Source: Denticeps clupeoides (taxonomy: Eukaryota > Chordata > Actinopteri > Clupeiformes > Denticipitidae). From it: 64,000 nt of DNA. How positions within the stretch are numbered: position 1 is the first letter of the stretch; each line of letters starts with the position of its first letter. The notes under the pieces were generated by a model. The model was not told where the DNA came from. It searched no databases and saw nothing but the letters and a program-made list of their open reading frames with translations. The position numbers and the translations under genes were made by a program. The stretch lies in assembly GCF_900700375.1 (NCBI RefSeq), contig NC_041724.1:2954123-3018122 (forward strand), read 5' to 3'. Shown here one piece after another: positions 48,468 to 61,063 of this stretch.

Positions 48468-49300
48468 CTGAACAGAAAAAAAAAGCTCAGTTAAGGCAGC
48501 TGCAATGTAGCAGACATGTAGATTATGAGCACTTTAATTCATGCATACTCATTGGTGACCTAGCAGACATGACCGTCACAAGCACTACCCATGCACCATG
48601 GTACTGAATAAAACAGATACATATAGTTTTTGACAGACATTCTCAGATCTTCTCTGGATTACGACTAATCTTCTCTGGATTTACGATTAGTCGTAAATAT
48701 GCAAAAATGCAAAAAAAAAAAAGTCCAATTAATTAGTCCAATTTTTTTTATGAATTGTTGACACTTTTAACATAGTATTAAAAGTAACCTACTAAAATAT
48801 TTTAGAATCCTAAAGCATGTTCTCGATCATTAGTATTACCATGTGACAGACCACACAGAGGACCTCATTTGCGTTTCCAAAGGGTATCTCTTCCATCACA
48901 TTAACAACTCAATACTGAAAAAACATAACCAGGCAAAAACAAAATCCACTGAAAACACATACCAGAAAAACCACTTATGCAATGCACAAAGAACCAAGCC
49001 CAACTAACTTATATTAGTTCAATTTCCCCCATATTCTTTCCTGTCCCTTGTAACATAATCTATTATCTAGTAATACTCTTCTTTCCACTGCATTCACTGG
49101 CACGTTTTTCCCTTCAAAAGATATTTCCCACGCAAAAAAAAAAAAAAAAAGCCTGGTCACCTCACAGCCATCAACAGCCCCAGGGTTTCAATGGGCGACA
49201 TAAACACTCTACAAATAACTAGAAAGGGGACGCGCTCTAAAATAATAATACACTAAGAATAACACGCACGTATACGCATTATGCAAATTAGATGGGCTTC
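48468..49300. other. cenpf 5' leader intron, no other gene seen
   Basis: AT-rich sequence lying, in the minus sense, between the CpG-rich promoter and the 5' UTR acceptor at 48467. An A-run at 49135-49150 and the near-duplicate ATCTTCTCTGGATTACGA (about 48650-48690) are the only notable structures. Confidence 0.5.
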
Positions 49301-49319
49301 TCCCTTATTTATTGCTACG

Positions 49320-49765
49320 CATTTACCTCCACCGCCGATTTAGCTTATAAACGGAGTGGAAGTGTACAAGCGTGAGTGAGTGGTGTTTGAGCTCTGTAAA
49401 CACGGCGACGTCGGAGGTTTTATGGGACGATGGGGGACAGGAGTCCAGCTGCCGCCGATTTAGCCGACGAGCTAACAAACGCGCTCCCTGACGAGTTTTC
49501 GCCACGGAACACACGCAAATACACACCGCTGGCCGAAATATGACCGCGCTGCTCCGGTTCCTCCTCTCCCTCCTCCTTCTTCTTCTTCTTTCTGCCACAC
49601 TGCGTGTACTGGCCCCTGTACTGCGGGCGAAGTTCGTAACAAACCTCGCGTCGGCGAAGCGCGCTGACAGAAGCGCGGCTGGGGCGGTGACGTCACTGGG
49701 CCGGGAACGCGGACTCGGGAGCGTTCTGGCGCGCCTGGCGGCGACGAGCCGGTACTGCGGCGGCG
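49320..49765 (-). promoter_or_regulatory. CpG-rich cenpf promoter region
   Basis: CpG density rises sharply here and drops again by 49800. A perfect CRE, TGACGTCA, is at 49688-49695, and GGCGCGCC at 49728-49735. The 13-mer CCGCCGATTTAGC occurs twice, at 49332-49344 and 49452-49464. Position upstream of the cenpf leader splice site supports a promoter and first exon. A shared role for rd3, which starts 2.9 kb away on the other strand, is less likely. Confidence 0.6.
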
Positions 49766-50286
49766 AAGGCGCGGATTTTCGTCACTTCACCCGTGTGAAA
49801 TGTAAAATCTAAAACAATAATAGTCTAAAGCTTTTCAAGGCGTCCAGATTTCCAGGAGACATGAATCAAGGAAAAAATATAAAAACTAAAATAACTTGCG
49901 AAGGACACATTTATAGAATCTGTGAACTGTGATCTGTGAAGGAAGGAAGAGCAAGACCTGCATCCAGAGCTTCGTTTCCTTAACATCATCAAATAACAAT
50001 TAAGGATGCCTCTCTTCAAGGGGTATCTACTGGACTATGTTCACCTAACCTCAACATTACAAAAAAAATGTAAGGTAAGGTTCTTTCAATGTAAATAGGT
50101 CTTGTGATGGTGTGTAACTGCTGAAGACGTTGTGGATTTACATCTAGTTATACATGTATGACGATCAGATATGGACTATAAAGCACCGATGTACGTCACT
50201 CTGCTAAATACCATAAATGTAAATCTAAGCAACATTTCCGTGTTGTGTTTGTCTTTGTGTTTGTGGTCTTCTACTACCACCAGGGG

Positions 50287-50415
50287 CCAGTGGTGGCCTA
50301 GCGGTTTGAATCCCGAGCCGCCAAGGTGCCACTGAGCAAAAGCACCGTCCCCACACACTGCTCCCCAGTGATGGTTAAAAGCAGAGACAATCACTTCACT
50401 TTCACTTTCACTACT
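50287..50415 (+). mobile_element. SINE family 1, internally deleted
   Basis: Head GTGGCCTAGCGG joins directly to TTTGAATCCCGAGCC, then the body CAAGGTGCCACTGAGC and tail CACTTCACTTTCACT. About 30-40 bp between the A and B boxes are missing. Confidence 0.8.
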
Positions 50416-50707
50416 AGATGTGAGTGGTTGGAAGAGGTGGTGTGAGAGGGATTAGCTATGATCTTGCCTGCTTGCTTTCTGACTGCTGCCCCCAGCATTC
50501 AGGTCCTGGCTATGGCTGCGTAAAGTGGAGGTTTCAAACCACATAGTTATGGAACTGCTTCAGGTTCCTGGGTATGTTGAAATGAGGAAATAATCAGAAG
50601 TCCTGATCTAACTAGAATCCATTGAAGATGCAGCCGAACGACGCTGTTAGTCAAGCACTAACAGACTCTTTAATAGGCTCATGAAGCATTGAGGTTTTCA
50701 GCTCAGC

Positions 50708-50903
50708 ACAATGTTTAAGGGTGTTAGTTGCCTAGTGGGTAACACACTCGCCTATGAACCAGAAGACCCAGGTTCAAATCCCACTTGTGTCCCTGAGCAA
50801 GACACTTAACCCTGAGTGTCTCCCGGGGCGGACTGTCCCTGTAACTATTGATCATAAGTCGCTCTGGATAAGGGCGTCTGCAAAATGCTGTAAATGTAAA
50901 TGT
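50708..50903 (+). mobile_element. tRNA-derived SINE family 2, full length
   Basis: Best-preserved copy in the window: tRNA-like head TAGTGGGTAACACACTCGCC with B box GGTTCAAATCC, body TGTGTCCCTGAGCAAGACAC, and 3' end GTCGCTCTGGATAAGGGCGT followed by ATGCTGTAAATGTAAATG. Used here as the family reference. Confidence 0.88.
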
Positions 50904-52665
50904 TTTCTGGTTTGCAGATGGATTTTCTGATGTCCAACAAACCTGGTCTTCACCAAATTTTTATCCCCCCAAAAATGAAACAGGCACCATTTTAAGAATG
51001 AAGGAGATGCAGCTTCAGCTCTCTGGAAATTATTGTATACTGTCTCAGCCATGTCCAGTTTCACCTTTTTTTAGTTTTGCAGTGTTGTAAATCGAAAAAT
51101 ATGACCTCCTCTGTCATGACAAGACAGACACTTACGAGCGTAATCAGATTAGCATCACTGTCGCCTCTTCACGCGCCATTCAATACCTGGAAGTGTTCCG
51201 AGTGAAGGTAATCCCTGATTACCGAGCTTCTGTTCTGCTGAGTATGATGGAAATGGGAACCATCTGGCTGCCGGGGGTTTGGATTCCTCTTCATGGGAAT
51301 GTAAGGGAGGGCGTGGCTTATTATGTAACACGGACAACATTATGGCAGGCTGGGTGTGATTACATTTGTTTTTGAAAGACATATTCAAAGTAGTGTTTAT
51401 GACATCCCATCACTTTGTTCACAGTTCCATAGTGTGGATTTGGAAACTGTCAACCGGAAAGAGTAGGGTTGGTTACCACTGCAGTCCAGTTGTCAATGAC
51501 AAAATAAAACTTTTTTGAGCTCAAACCAGGCAGATGCTTTTTTGCTACAATAGGCGCATAAATTGCAGCAGGACAAAAAGCTTGAATGAAAATGTAATCA
51601 AATTAATGTGTTCCGGGGAATATATTTCACATACACTGTGGTGAATCTTCAAAACCTTTGTATTCTACTACTCTTGCATACTGGTGAAAAAAACAGAAAA
51701 AGCACATTAATATGTAAGGGCAGATGTGCGTAGCAGTCTGAGACAAGAATGTTTATGTGTAGTTGTGTCTGAATGCTGTTTTTTTTTGTGCTATTCTCAA
51801 CAAAACAGTGACAGTAAAGTGGTGGTGGTTGGCAGCAAGTCCACTGCCAGCAGAATCTGGCCACAGCCGAGGGAGCACGGGACAGAGAAGGTGGAGCTGC
51901 AGGGTCAGGGTAAAGCAGCCAATGAATGAATGCCACAATTTGACATAATATCTATATCTCAAAATCGGCTTAAACGGGTACAAACAGGCTGCTGTTACAA
52001 CCATCACGTTTTTAAACAGCTAGTGTTATGTGACATCACCCCCCCACTAAGCAGGGAAGTCTGAATAAGACCCGTCAGTCCATAATAGCGGATTACAAAT
52101 TCGCATACAAATTCAAACACACAGCCAACCTGAGGCCAGCCAGGTGCTCAGGTCGAGGGTGTCCACACTAACTACCTTCTGCAGGACGTTTCATATTTGG
52201 ACATATCTCCTGTTCCGTTTATAATACCATAACCCTACTCTGGAATAAAACAAGACTGCTCTGAGCTGTTAAGGTAAGATGAATTAAATAACAACAACAG
52301 CAGCAATATTTTAGTCTAAACTACAGTCTAAATCTGTAGTTTAGGTTTTCACATGTCAGTCTGCAGACCTCATTCCCGGTGAAAAGCTTTTAAATGACAT
52401 AAGGCTGGTGAAAGTGCTGTTTTGCATTGTTTTGAATAATTCACAAGAAATAAGATTTATGCAATGCAATGATAAATTATTGCATGGTTCTTCCATTTTG
52501 GCCTGCGCTCTGTATATTGCTTAGGAGTATATGGAATAGAGTTAATACTGACTTGCGACGTATTACGTTTTGTAAAGAAAGCTTAAGTATATCTTGCCAT
52601 TGGGATCATTTATTGAATTATTGATTACTAAAGTAAGAGCTAAGATCACGTGTTATGTCTGTTAG

Positions 52666-53518
52666 ATGTTCCCTTGGTCGGCTGTGTTCTCGCTGGAACC
52701 AAAGGTCCCAGGCCAGCGCACCTCTGAGGAACTGGTCACTAACACCCTGATGCTAGAACTGGGCGCCATGGTGAAGCGCACCGAGCGAATTCGCCTGGAG
52801 CGGGCCACAGAGGTCAGGAGGCGCAGGGGCTCAGCCGACTACAGCTGGCTGGCTGGTCCTCCGGCGAAAATGAGCTACGAGCTCACGCCGGGTGACGTCC
52901 TGGAGCTCCAGGACCTCTGCGCAAAGATCCCGCCGGCCATGTGTGGCCCGGCCATCGTCCGGTAATTCAGATGTGCTGCCTAAAATTGTGATGAAGAGTC
53001 CCTAGCCACCACTTGTTAACTATTATACAAAAACAAGAACTCCAATGACGTGGTGTCCATCAAACTTTATCAAAATGTGTTTACACAGATCATAGTTCAA
53101 CATAAAAAAAGAATAGGTATTCGAATGAATTTGCCAAATCCCCATGATTGTTGCCAGGTTCCGAAAAATGGTGACGGAGTTCGAACCGGAAGTTCACGAG
53201 GTGCCGCGCCTTTTTCGCACGGTCCTCCGCAACTGCCTGGACGAGCTGGAGGGGGAGGACGAGATTCGAAGCCGCGCCAATCGCTGGGACAAGCAGCGCA
53301 GCCAGAGCCTGTCGTTCGTCACCTTCCGCTCCAGGTTCCGCTCCGCCAAGGCCGGGGGGAGGGGCCTGGGCGGATCCCGCAGCAACCTGCCGGAGGAGGC
53401 GTGGCTTGACGAGGAGGAGGATGAGCCGGAGAAAGTGGCGGAGATGAGGGGTTCGAAGAGGGGGCGGAGCAGAAGTATGCCCGAAATCACGCCCATCGAG
53501 CAGAGAGTCCAGAGCTGA
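52666..53518 (+). CDS. rd3: Retinal degeneration 3 protein
   Basis: RD3 binds photoreceptor guanylate cyclases, inhibits them and helps their export from the endoplasmic reticulum. Two coding exons, 52666-52961 and 53158-53518, joined across a 196-bp GT-AG intron (CG/gtaatt, gccag/G), encode 218 aa. Family features visible are an N-terminal helical segment with TLMLELGAM, then DYSWLAG, LQDLCAKIPPAMCGPAIVRFR across the splice site, an EVPRLFRTVLR helix, and the C-terminal SMPEI block matching SMPEF of human RD3 (195 aa). CGPAI and SMPE fit RD3 better than RD3L. The tail before SMPEI is longer than in human and rich in Glu/Asp. The intron interrupts codon 99. It is divergent from cenpf and convergent with stx5. 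Confidence 0.93.
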
Positions 53519-55422
53519 TTGGGCGACTGAGACAGCCAATAGGAAGTTGGGACCGGACTGCCGGGCAAAAGAAAAGCGGGAACTCGTGGAAAAGTTGTGT
53601 GTGTCTACGCTGCTCTTCCGCAAATGTACAGCATGTGTGTGCAAACGTGGTTGTAAATGTATGAGAAATATACACAGAATGCGACCGTGTGCAGACACGG
53701 AATTAAATAGTAATAAAAATGTTTTTTTTTTCTGTAATGCAACTTTCCACCAGTTCTTCAAGAGGTAACGGGGATGTCCAATAGAAGGGCGGAGCCTGAA
53801 CGGAGCCTCCTGTTTTTTGGAGGGTAGGGTGGTTGAAAGGTCAGGAAGTAATGGTGCACTTTAAACCGGAGCTTTAAACTTCATAAAAACAATTACAACA
53901 AACACACAATTTTAAGCTCAATAATTTAAATATGCTGTTAATATGGCTCAATGTTCAGGAAAAGCACAAGAAAAACAAACGAAATGTCATTTTTGGCCCT
54001 CTACGTATTAAAAAGCAAATAGAATTCCATCCAGGACCTTTTCCCCCTCATTGTTAAATGAACAAAAACACACACTATTTGCCTAAATGTATTTTAATAT
54101 GCACTTCATTTTCCATAGTTTTTTACTTTATACAAGAAGAGGCATAGTTTGGCTATAAATGAAAGAATCTGAATAAAAGTGCTCAGTGTTTAAGCAATAA
54201 ACTGTACATTAATGCAGATCAGAGCCTTGTAGAGGTCAAAGCTTAACCTTCCCCAAACATCTGGAGTCGTTTTTATTATGTTAATAAATGGGACAACTTG
54301 GAACAAATTCTAATACAATTTAGAATTTAGATGGCCCAAACAGTGTAACAGTCACATCAATTTGATCACTTCATGTGCTGCAACCAAATGAGCTGCATGA
54401 AAACACAAGGCAGTACAATAACTACATGCACACAAATAACAATTTGGTAATGAAACCATATCTCTGCATGAAACATTCAGCTAGCATTGCCTTGAATTCA
54501 CCCACTGATCTTTAGATATCAGTCATGACATCTGCTCAAAATACTGGTCAACCATAGCACATCTATTTACAATCCTGATCCCAGGTGCACTTTAACATTG
54601 CACAAAATGGATGTAGACACTTAATAAAAGTTTCATAGTGAATCTGTGCATGTAGTTATGGTAAAGAAATACAACACTTGTCTTTTATAGGTCGCAGGAC
54701 CTTTTCAAAGCATCCACCATTGGAGTAAAAGATGACCTGATAAAATGTTTATTATCCAGAAGTGTCTGTCCATAAAACGGCAAGTGCCAGACCGTGGACA
54801 GCCTGTTGCACTTCCTTCCCTAGCATATTTGGCAAACCTAGAGCTCAAAGCAGAAAAAAAGCTGAAAAGATTCAGCTTTCACAGTAGAATTTAAAACCGA
54901 TCAATAATTACAGAAATTACAGAATTTTTAAGGGGATGTTTAAAAATCCTAGTCTTTCACATTAGCTCAGGCAGAAATAAGTTATGCATGTCCATTCGGT
55001 CACAAACAAATAAATAAAATATCCACTGATCGCCATTTTGTAGGAAAAATGAACATCTGAAATTTTTAGAATAGGGCGAGGGTGGCTGAGACTGCAAAAC
55101 GTACTTTAGATATGAAAAAGTCCAGCCTTCACCGTCTCTCAGGAACCTGGGATGACCATACAGAGACTCGGGCACTTAAACATAAAGGGTCATTTGTGAT
55201 GATTGATTCAGTTAATGATCATCTGATTTTCCACCGAAAGCCAGTCCGCTTCAAATGATCTCAAATCACATTTTTTAATCAGACAAACCAGGAAAACGGC
55301 CAAACAGCTCCTTTAAAGAAATCAGATCCACCACACTAAGGCATGAAAAGCACGCTTCCTCGGTGGTTATTTGTAGTTTCAGTCCTCCTACACATCCCCC
55401 TTTTCCATTTCGATTGTGATCT
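53519..55422. other. Convergent 3' UTR region of rd3 and stx5
   Basis: No further coding exon. In the + sense, AATAAAA motifs at about 53711 and 54173 could end rd3. In the minus sense an AATAAA lies at about 54271-54276 and could end stx5. If both are used, the two transcripts would nearly meet or overlap. Confidence 0.45.
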
Positions 55423-58400
55423 TCAGGCAAGGAAGACCACAAAGATGATGAACACGATGAGAACGAGGAAGATCTTGATCATGAGCCAGCGGTTGGATGA
55501 GACAGACTGGAAATATTTAAGAATCTCGCCATGAGCTGCCTCGATATTCAGCTGGGTGTCTTCCACATTACTGTCAATACTGCAGAAAAAAGTGAGATAC
55601 AGAGGTTACAGAAGCCAAAGTGCATCCGTAAGGGTAAAGAGAACTGCTCATGATGTAAAACAGTTACAAAAGATTTTGAATCACTTGAGTCACTGAGATT
55701 TCTTATCTTAATCAGCATAATCCATCATGGAATATTCAGATAGGTAATGTCATAAGAACTGAAAGTGCAAAACAGAATCTCACGTACCGCTGAACTGTCT
55801 CTTCCTGCTCTTTGACCATGTGAGCCAGCTGCTGAAAGATGGAGCCCAACTCAACGATCGTGCTCTCAATGTTCTGCATGGTGTCTGCCCGACTCTGGAT
55901 GTAAGAGTCCTAATATATTTGAGAAGAAATATATTAGTGGCTCTTCCTAGAAAAGGTGGTTATTTTTTTTCTGACCACAAATGACATATTAGAAATGTAT
56001 CAGTCTGTTTTTTTAGACAGAACCATAGTACAGATAACCTTCTGTTATCTTCTGACCAGGACCTTATCTCTGTGCTAGTTTTCTTAGAACAAAGACAAAG
56101 ACAAAAAGGCTTATTCTACAGCCAGAGCCAACCTGTCACGGGCCATTAAGGAGGCAAAGCAAGCTTATGCACAGAACATCAACAGCCACTTCACGTCTTC
56201 AAAGGACCCCATGTGCATGTGGCACGGGATCCAGACCATCACAGGCTACAAGCAAACACATCAGGCATGCAGCAGCGACTCCTCCCTGCCAGATGAACGA
56301 CTTCTTTGCACGGTTTGAGGCAGAGATCAGGGAGCCACCGAGGCTCACTCTCCCAACGACCAGGTCCTCGGTCTCCGCAGAGTCAACCCGCAGAAAGCAG
56401 CAGGACCAGACAACATTCCTGGTCAGGTGCTACGGGAGTGTGATGAACAGCTTGCAGACATCTTCACAGACACCTTCAACACACCGCTGAGTTCAGCTGT
56501 GGTACCTACCTGCCTCAAAACCACCAAGATCATCCCAGTGCCAAATAAGTCAACTGTGTCCTGCCTCAATGACTACTGGCCCACAGCACTCACACCCATC
56601 ATTATGAAGTGCTTTGAGAGGCTGATTCTGATGCACACGAAGACCCAGCTTCCACAGAATCTGGACCCTATCGGCCAAACGGCTCCACAAACCGCTGACA
56701 CACGACTGTGCTGCACAGTACCATTTGAACCACATCATCAAGGTACCACTGAGAGTGGTCTCTTCTGCTACATCACTGTTTGGTACGGGAACTGCACTGT
56801 CGCTGAGCAGAAGGCCCTGCAGCGGATAGTGAAGACAGGAGAGCACATAATCAGGGTTCCACTTCCACTCATCTCCCAGCTCTACGAGAAACACCTCATC
56901 TATCGAGCCCGGAACATAGTGAAGGACTCACATCACCCCTCACATGCCCTGTTCTTCCTCCTAACACCTGGCAGACGGTTCCACAACATCAGAACTGTAA
57001 CTGCCAGACACTGCAAGAGCTTCCTCCCCCCAGCACTCAGAGCTCTCAATGCACGGCCATCACCAGAACACTGTTAAACTCAACACACTTCCAATACACT
57101 TCCAGCCTTATGCACATGATTTGTACAGATCTCAACTCATTTTGCTCATGTTTTTCTTGTGTGTCCTGTTTGAAATATCCAACATATCCACTTACAATCA
57201 TCCTACATGATGTTGTCCAGTTATGTCCTGTTTGACCTGTTCATCGTACAGAAAAGTTTTACTTTTCACCTATAGAGATATCCTGTACAGTATGTAAGCT
57301 TTAGTTAGTATAGTTTAGTGTGTATATAAACATATATATGTATTTTGTTTTCTTTTATGATTGCACTATGCGGTCAGGGTTCTGTGTGAAACAATATTTC
57401 AATACACGGTATACTGTGTATACTGTTATACTGATACTAAACCAAATTTTGAATCTAAATTGAAAAGTTAGCTGAGTGTGCTGAATTTGGGTGTGACTTT
57501 TGATGCTGATTTGTCATTTGATTGTCATAGTCCAAACATTTTCCAGGGTGGAAAATACACGTAAGAAAGACTGCTAGAGTTAGGAAGTTTCTCTCCATCT
57601 CTGATTCAGAGAAAGTAGTTTCTAGTGCAAAACTCTGCGACCAGGGTTCTTACATGCACTAGAAGGTGTGATCACATTATGCCTGTACCTTCTTTGCATT
57701 GGCTTCCAGTTAAGATACGAATTGACGTCAAGATTCTGCTTATCCCCTATAAAGCTTTACTAGTCCCTCATAACCCACTCTGGGAGAAGGCTTACTGGCT
57801 GTCCCCCATGTACGCCAAGTCACTGCTGCAAATGGAGTATTTGCTTACAAGGCCCCAAATCTTTTCCGAGGACTGTTTGGGACTCAGTATCAGCATTTAA
57901 ATCCAGGCTAACAACCTACTTATACAGTCTAGCCTTAAACAACACTCCCCTCACCATCAATAACGCTGTAGTAGTTAGTGTCACCGGTCATTGTTATATT
58001 AGTTAGGTGCTTTGTGACAATGTACACTGTAAAAAGCGGAATATAAAGATTGATTGATACCTGCTCATTAATGAGCTGCAGTTGCAGGGGGTTCGGTTCC
58101 AAGTCTATAGACACATCCCCACCCAGACTCCGAGACTCGTCCTGCACCAGAACAGAACTCTCTAAGGAACAGAGGGGGGAAAAAAGTGTGAGAAATTCAG
58201 GTTAGACTCAAAAAGCTCTGAAGAGACCATCAGTGGCACTAAATGTGGCACATGCTAACAGCCTTTACATGGTTTTAACACCAACCAATCAGAGTTGAGC
58301 ATTACATGCAACCACAACAGCTACTGAGTGAAGTGGTTAGAAGGTGGAGTCTTACTGAAGTTGTTGGCGTGGAGAGGCGAGGCAGCAACTGGGGCCTGAG

Positions 58401-60006
58401 AGAACTGTTCTCTTCTGCTGCGCTGCTGCTTTAGGTTCTACCGAGAAAAATCCGCAATTAAAAGAACCATCCGAACGGCAATGGTGCCAATTTGCAAACT
58501 GTTTCAGTGTCCAAACAACAAAATTGCTTACCTCAGTTCGCACCTCCAACACTGACTTGAAGTCATTTGACATTGAGGCCAGCTTTGACTGCATTAAGGA
58601 GACAGAAGGAAGAAAATGGCTTTATTTATTGCACAGTAATTTTTTTCTTGTCCAGACTAACTGCAGAAACAGTGGAGCAACACTGGATTTGTAAGATTCC
58701 CTCATTTCCAGCGCGTCTTACTTTAAGTCTCACTGTCCCGGCTGGCTCCATTCTTTTTGGCCTACCTGCAATGAAACGACTATGGTGTTCGAATGTGTCT
58801 GGATGTGACGGCCATTCTGTCCGCTCCGTGACCGAACCAGGTCTTGCAGCTGTGCAATCTGCTTATTCAGGCTGTTGATGTCCTAGGGGCACAACCAGAC
58901 ATGACGAAAGTTCCCAGCACGCACTAACTGTACAAAATATTATTTCTGAAACGCATCAGTGCATCGCTTTCCACTAATACTTTGTACTGATCCTTCTGAC
59001 TACACAACTAGCTGCCAGTGTTCAGGGTACAGAGGAGCTTCTTACAATTTATACATGCCTTAATTTCAGAACAACTGAGCTTGAAATCCTTCAGTGGCTA
59101 AGCGGTCACCCACCTGTTTTATAATGTAGGTCAATTCTTCAATCTCCACAGATTTGTCATCAAACAATGATTTTATTTTGGCCACTAAAAGAGCAGAAAA
59201 AAAATGTTCCGTTGAGTTGAACAGAAGGTGGCCGACAATCGATGCAGAATTTGGTTGAGTACTCACATGTCGTCAGCTTTTCCAGTTTGGCAAATGTGTT
59301 GCTTAAGTCTTTCCCAATTCTCCTAGAAGACAGAAATAGCAATGTTTTACTACTGAAAAAATATTGCAAATATTCGTTCTTTGAAAATTTCTAAACAAAT
59401 GCAAACACAACTTCTCATAAAAATGATGAGATGCCTAAAAAAAAAAAACAAAAAAAAAAACGCCTGAAGTAAAATACTAGGTAATTCTTTTCTCTGTGTC
59501 CTTGAAATATTTAGATAAAAAGAATCCACTGAACAAATGAATATGAAACAACTTACTTTGCCATGACGGTGAAGTCACTGCGCTGTTTGATGGCGTTGAG
59601 AGATGGCTTACTAGACAATGCTCCATTCTGACAATACAACGCAATGATTAACAATCAGTTTTGAATAACTACAAGTTACTACAATTATGTAAATCTGATG
59701 TAAGTCTATTTCCCCACGCACATAAAGTCTTTTGTCCCAAAAACATGTCATTGTTTAATGGAAATAAGGAAATTACACAACAAACACTTTAGGAAAAAAA
59801 GCAGTTCTGTTTTCACTGGACATTTACTGCGTAAGTCAAATGTAAGTCCTTTTGAGGAAAATTCTGACCAAACCACCATGTTGTGATAAAGACATCAAAA
59901 TCCTCCCTGACCTCTGCCATACGCTGCATGACTCTACATTTACCTGTCTTCCCTGAATTGATTTACAGGCAGACTGGAACTCCAGGGTTCGGTCCCTGCA
60001 GGTCAT
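55423..60006 (-). CDS. stx5: Syntaxin-5 (Golgi Qa-SNARE)
   Basis: Qa-SNARE for ER-Golgi and intra-Golgi fusion, anchored by a C-terminal membrane helix. Exons: 60006-59944, 59627-59557, 59322-59267, 59184-59114, 58882-58766, 58588-58532, 58437-58356, 58161-58061, 55909-55788, 55579-55423. They join in frame to 298 aa, matching the 301-aa short human isoform. Landmarks are the MTCRDRT start, [53 protein letters not shown], the SNARE motif from D207 with zero-layer Gln in KEQEE (about 241), and a hydrophobic anchor ending VVFLA. The start lies in a good context (GCCACCATG). The in-frame longer isoform of mammals was not found, since the stretch upstream has stops. A 5' UTR exon probably spans 60007-60190 with acceptor TTTTCCAG. 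Intron 8 is enlarged by LINE debris. Confidence 0.96.
56105..57115 (+). mobile_element. LINE fragment 1 (CR1/L2-like group)
   Basis: Inserted in the stx5 intron, opposite to the gene. Visible pieces are the region before the reverse transcriptase ([30 protein letters not shown]), the early RT block ([20 protein letters not shown]), and then, without the catalytic YADD region, the C-terminal part ([20 protein letters not shown] and [15 protein letters not shown], ending PEHC). The RT core is therefore deleted, and the upstream part lies in a different frame, so it is dead. Family placement is by memory of fish Rex1/L2-type elements. Confidence 0.75.
57440..58058 (+). mobile_element. LINE fragment 2, 3' end
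   Basis: Encodes the decayed C-terminal region of a different LINE ([38 protein letters not shown]) and ends in AATATAAAGATTGATTGATA, a short-repeat tail typical of CR1/L2-type 3' ends. That tail stops only a few bases from the stx5 exon at 58061. Confidence 0.7.
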
Positions 60007-60699
60007 GGTGGCTTAAGGTTCAACAGTCTTTCAGGAGGACAAGGATGCAGTGACTCCACCGTTGGTTGGTCTGTACATCGGAATGAAAGAGGGAAGGTCC
60101 GACTGGACTAATGTTCAAGGTCGACCCCTGCGGTGGCCTGGTCTAGGATCTTGAAGCCGGTGACAGTATCCCGGTGTGTGGGGACAGCATCTGGAAAACA
60201 AGCCTTGATTCGGTCATCCGATCCATACCATTCATAAAACAATTACACCCAAAACAACGCATCAAGAAACGAAGATAAATGTACAGTGTTAACAAAATGT
60301 TAAGCCCAAACACAAAACTATTTTATGATATTAGATATTTGTTTATTTCTCAATTTCAATTTCTTCAATAAGACTGAATGAACTCGGCTGTTATCAGGTT
60401 AAGATTTTACTAGAAGCCGCTAGTGGATCATGGCCCACAACGATCCAACGTGTGTTGAACACCATCTTATCGTTGTTTTTCACAGTAAGATCTATTTTCT
60501 GCTCCGTCAAACGGGAAAATGCGAGGCCAAAATCACAAGAACATCCCGGAACGACCAACTTGCTCTGCCAACATCGTGAAAACGACGAAGAACGTCCCTG
60601 GCCATCGGCGATTTATCTACAGAATGCGTTAATTGTAAAGTACTAGCTAAGGCTAAATTCCTGGGCGCTTTATACTCACTGTTAATTAGCATTTAGCAT

Positions 60700-60815
60700 C
60701 ATTAGCTCAGCCGCGGTCGACGTCAAAGCTCCTGTTTCGCTTTAGTCCCGGTAACTTCCGGATTGTTACGTCATTGCCACGTACTCTGCCACGTAGAGAC
60801 ATGCGCAGAAGGGGT
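60700..60815 (-). promoter_or_regulatory. stx5: stx5 promoter region
   Basis: Within 60 bp lie an ETS site (ACTTCCGG at 60754-60761, canonical CCGGAAGT in gene sense), a CRE-like TTACGTCA at 60766-60773 (TGACGTAA in gene sense), and TGCGCA at 60802-60807, an NRF1-like core. This mix is typical of TATA-less housekeeping promoters and sits 0.7 kb upstream of the stx5 ATG. The first exon is probably between 60600 and 60750, but its donor is not fixed. Confidence 0.55.
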
Positions 60816-61063
60816 GTCCCAAAAAACACCTGCAGGGGTCGCTGTTGTAATCCTTCATTAATTATCTGCTTTTGTCAAGTTCGTTGAAACACGTGGTCAG
60901 AAGAACTGCAAATATGAATTTATGACCGATATTTTTATTTTGCATCCAATAATTTATACATGTATGTTTTTTTTTTTTAATCAGCAGGCACCCAGAGAAG
61001 TCCAGAGACTGCAGAGATGAATGTGCTGCCAGCTTACATGCAGTTCCAGAACAACATGACAGG

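Larger units (their letters stand above)
49801..52665. other. Intergenic between cenpf and rd3
   Basis: Contains SINE copies at 50287-50415 and 50708-50903, and a short SINE tail at about 50196-50222. No supported exon was found. The rd3 promoter and any leader exon should lie in 51900-52665, but I cannot place them. Confidence 0.5.

Noticed and set aside
52666-53761. Minus-strand ORFs of 223 and 124 codons
   Set aside because: Antisense shadows of the GC-rich second rd3 exon.
60452-60646. Plus-strand ORF of 64 codons at the stx5 5' end
   Set aside because: No domain, no splice context, and it overlaps the presumed stx5 leader.
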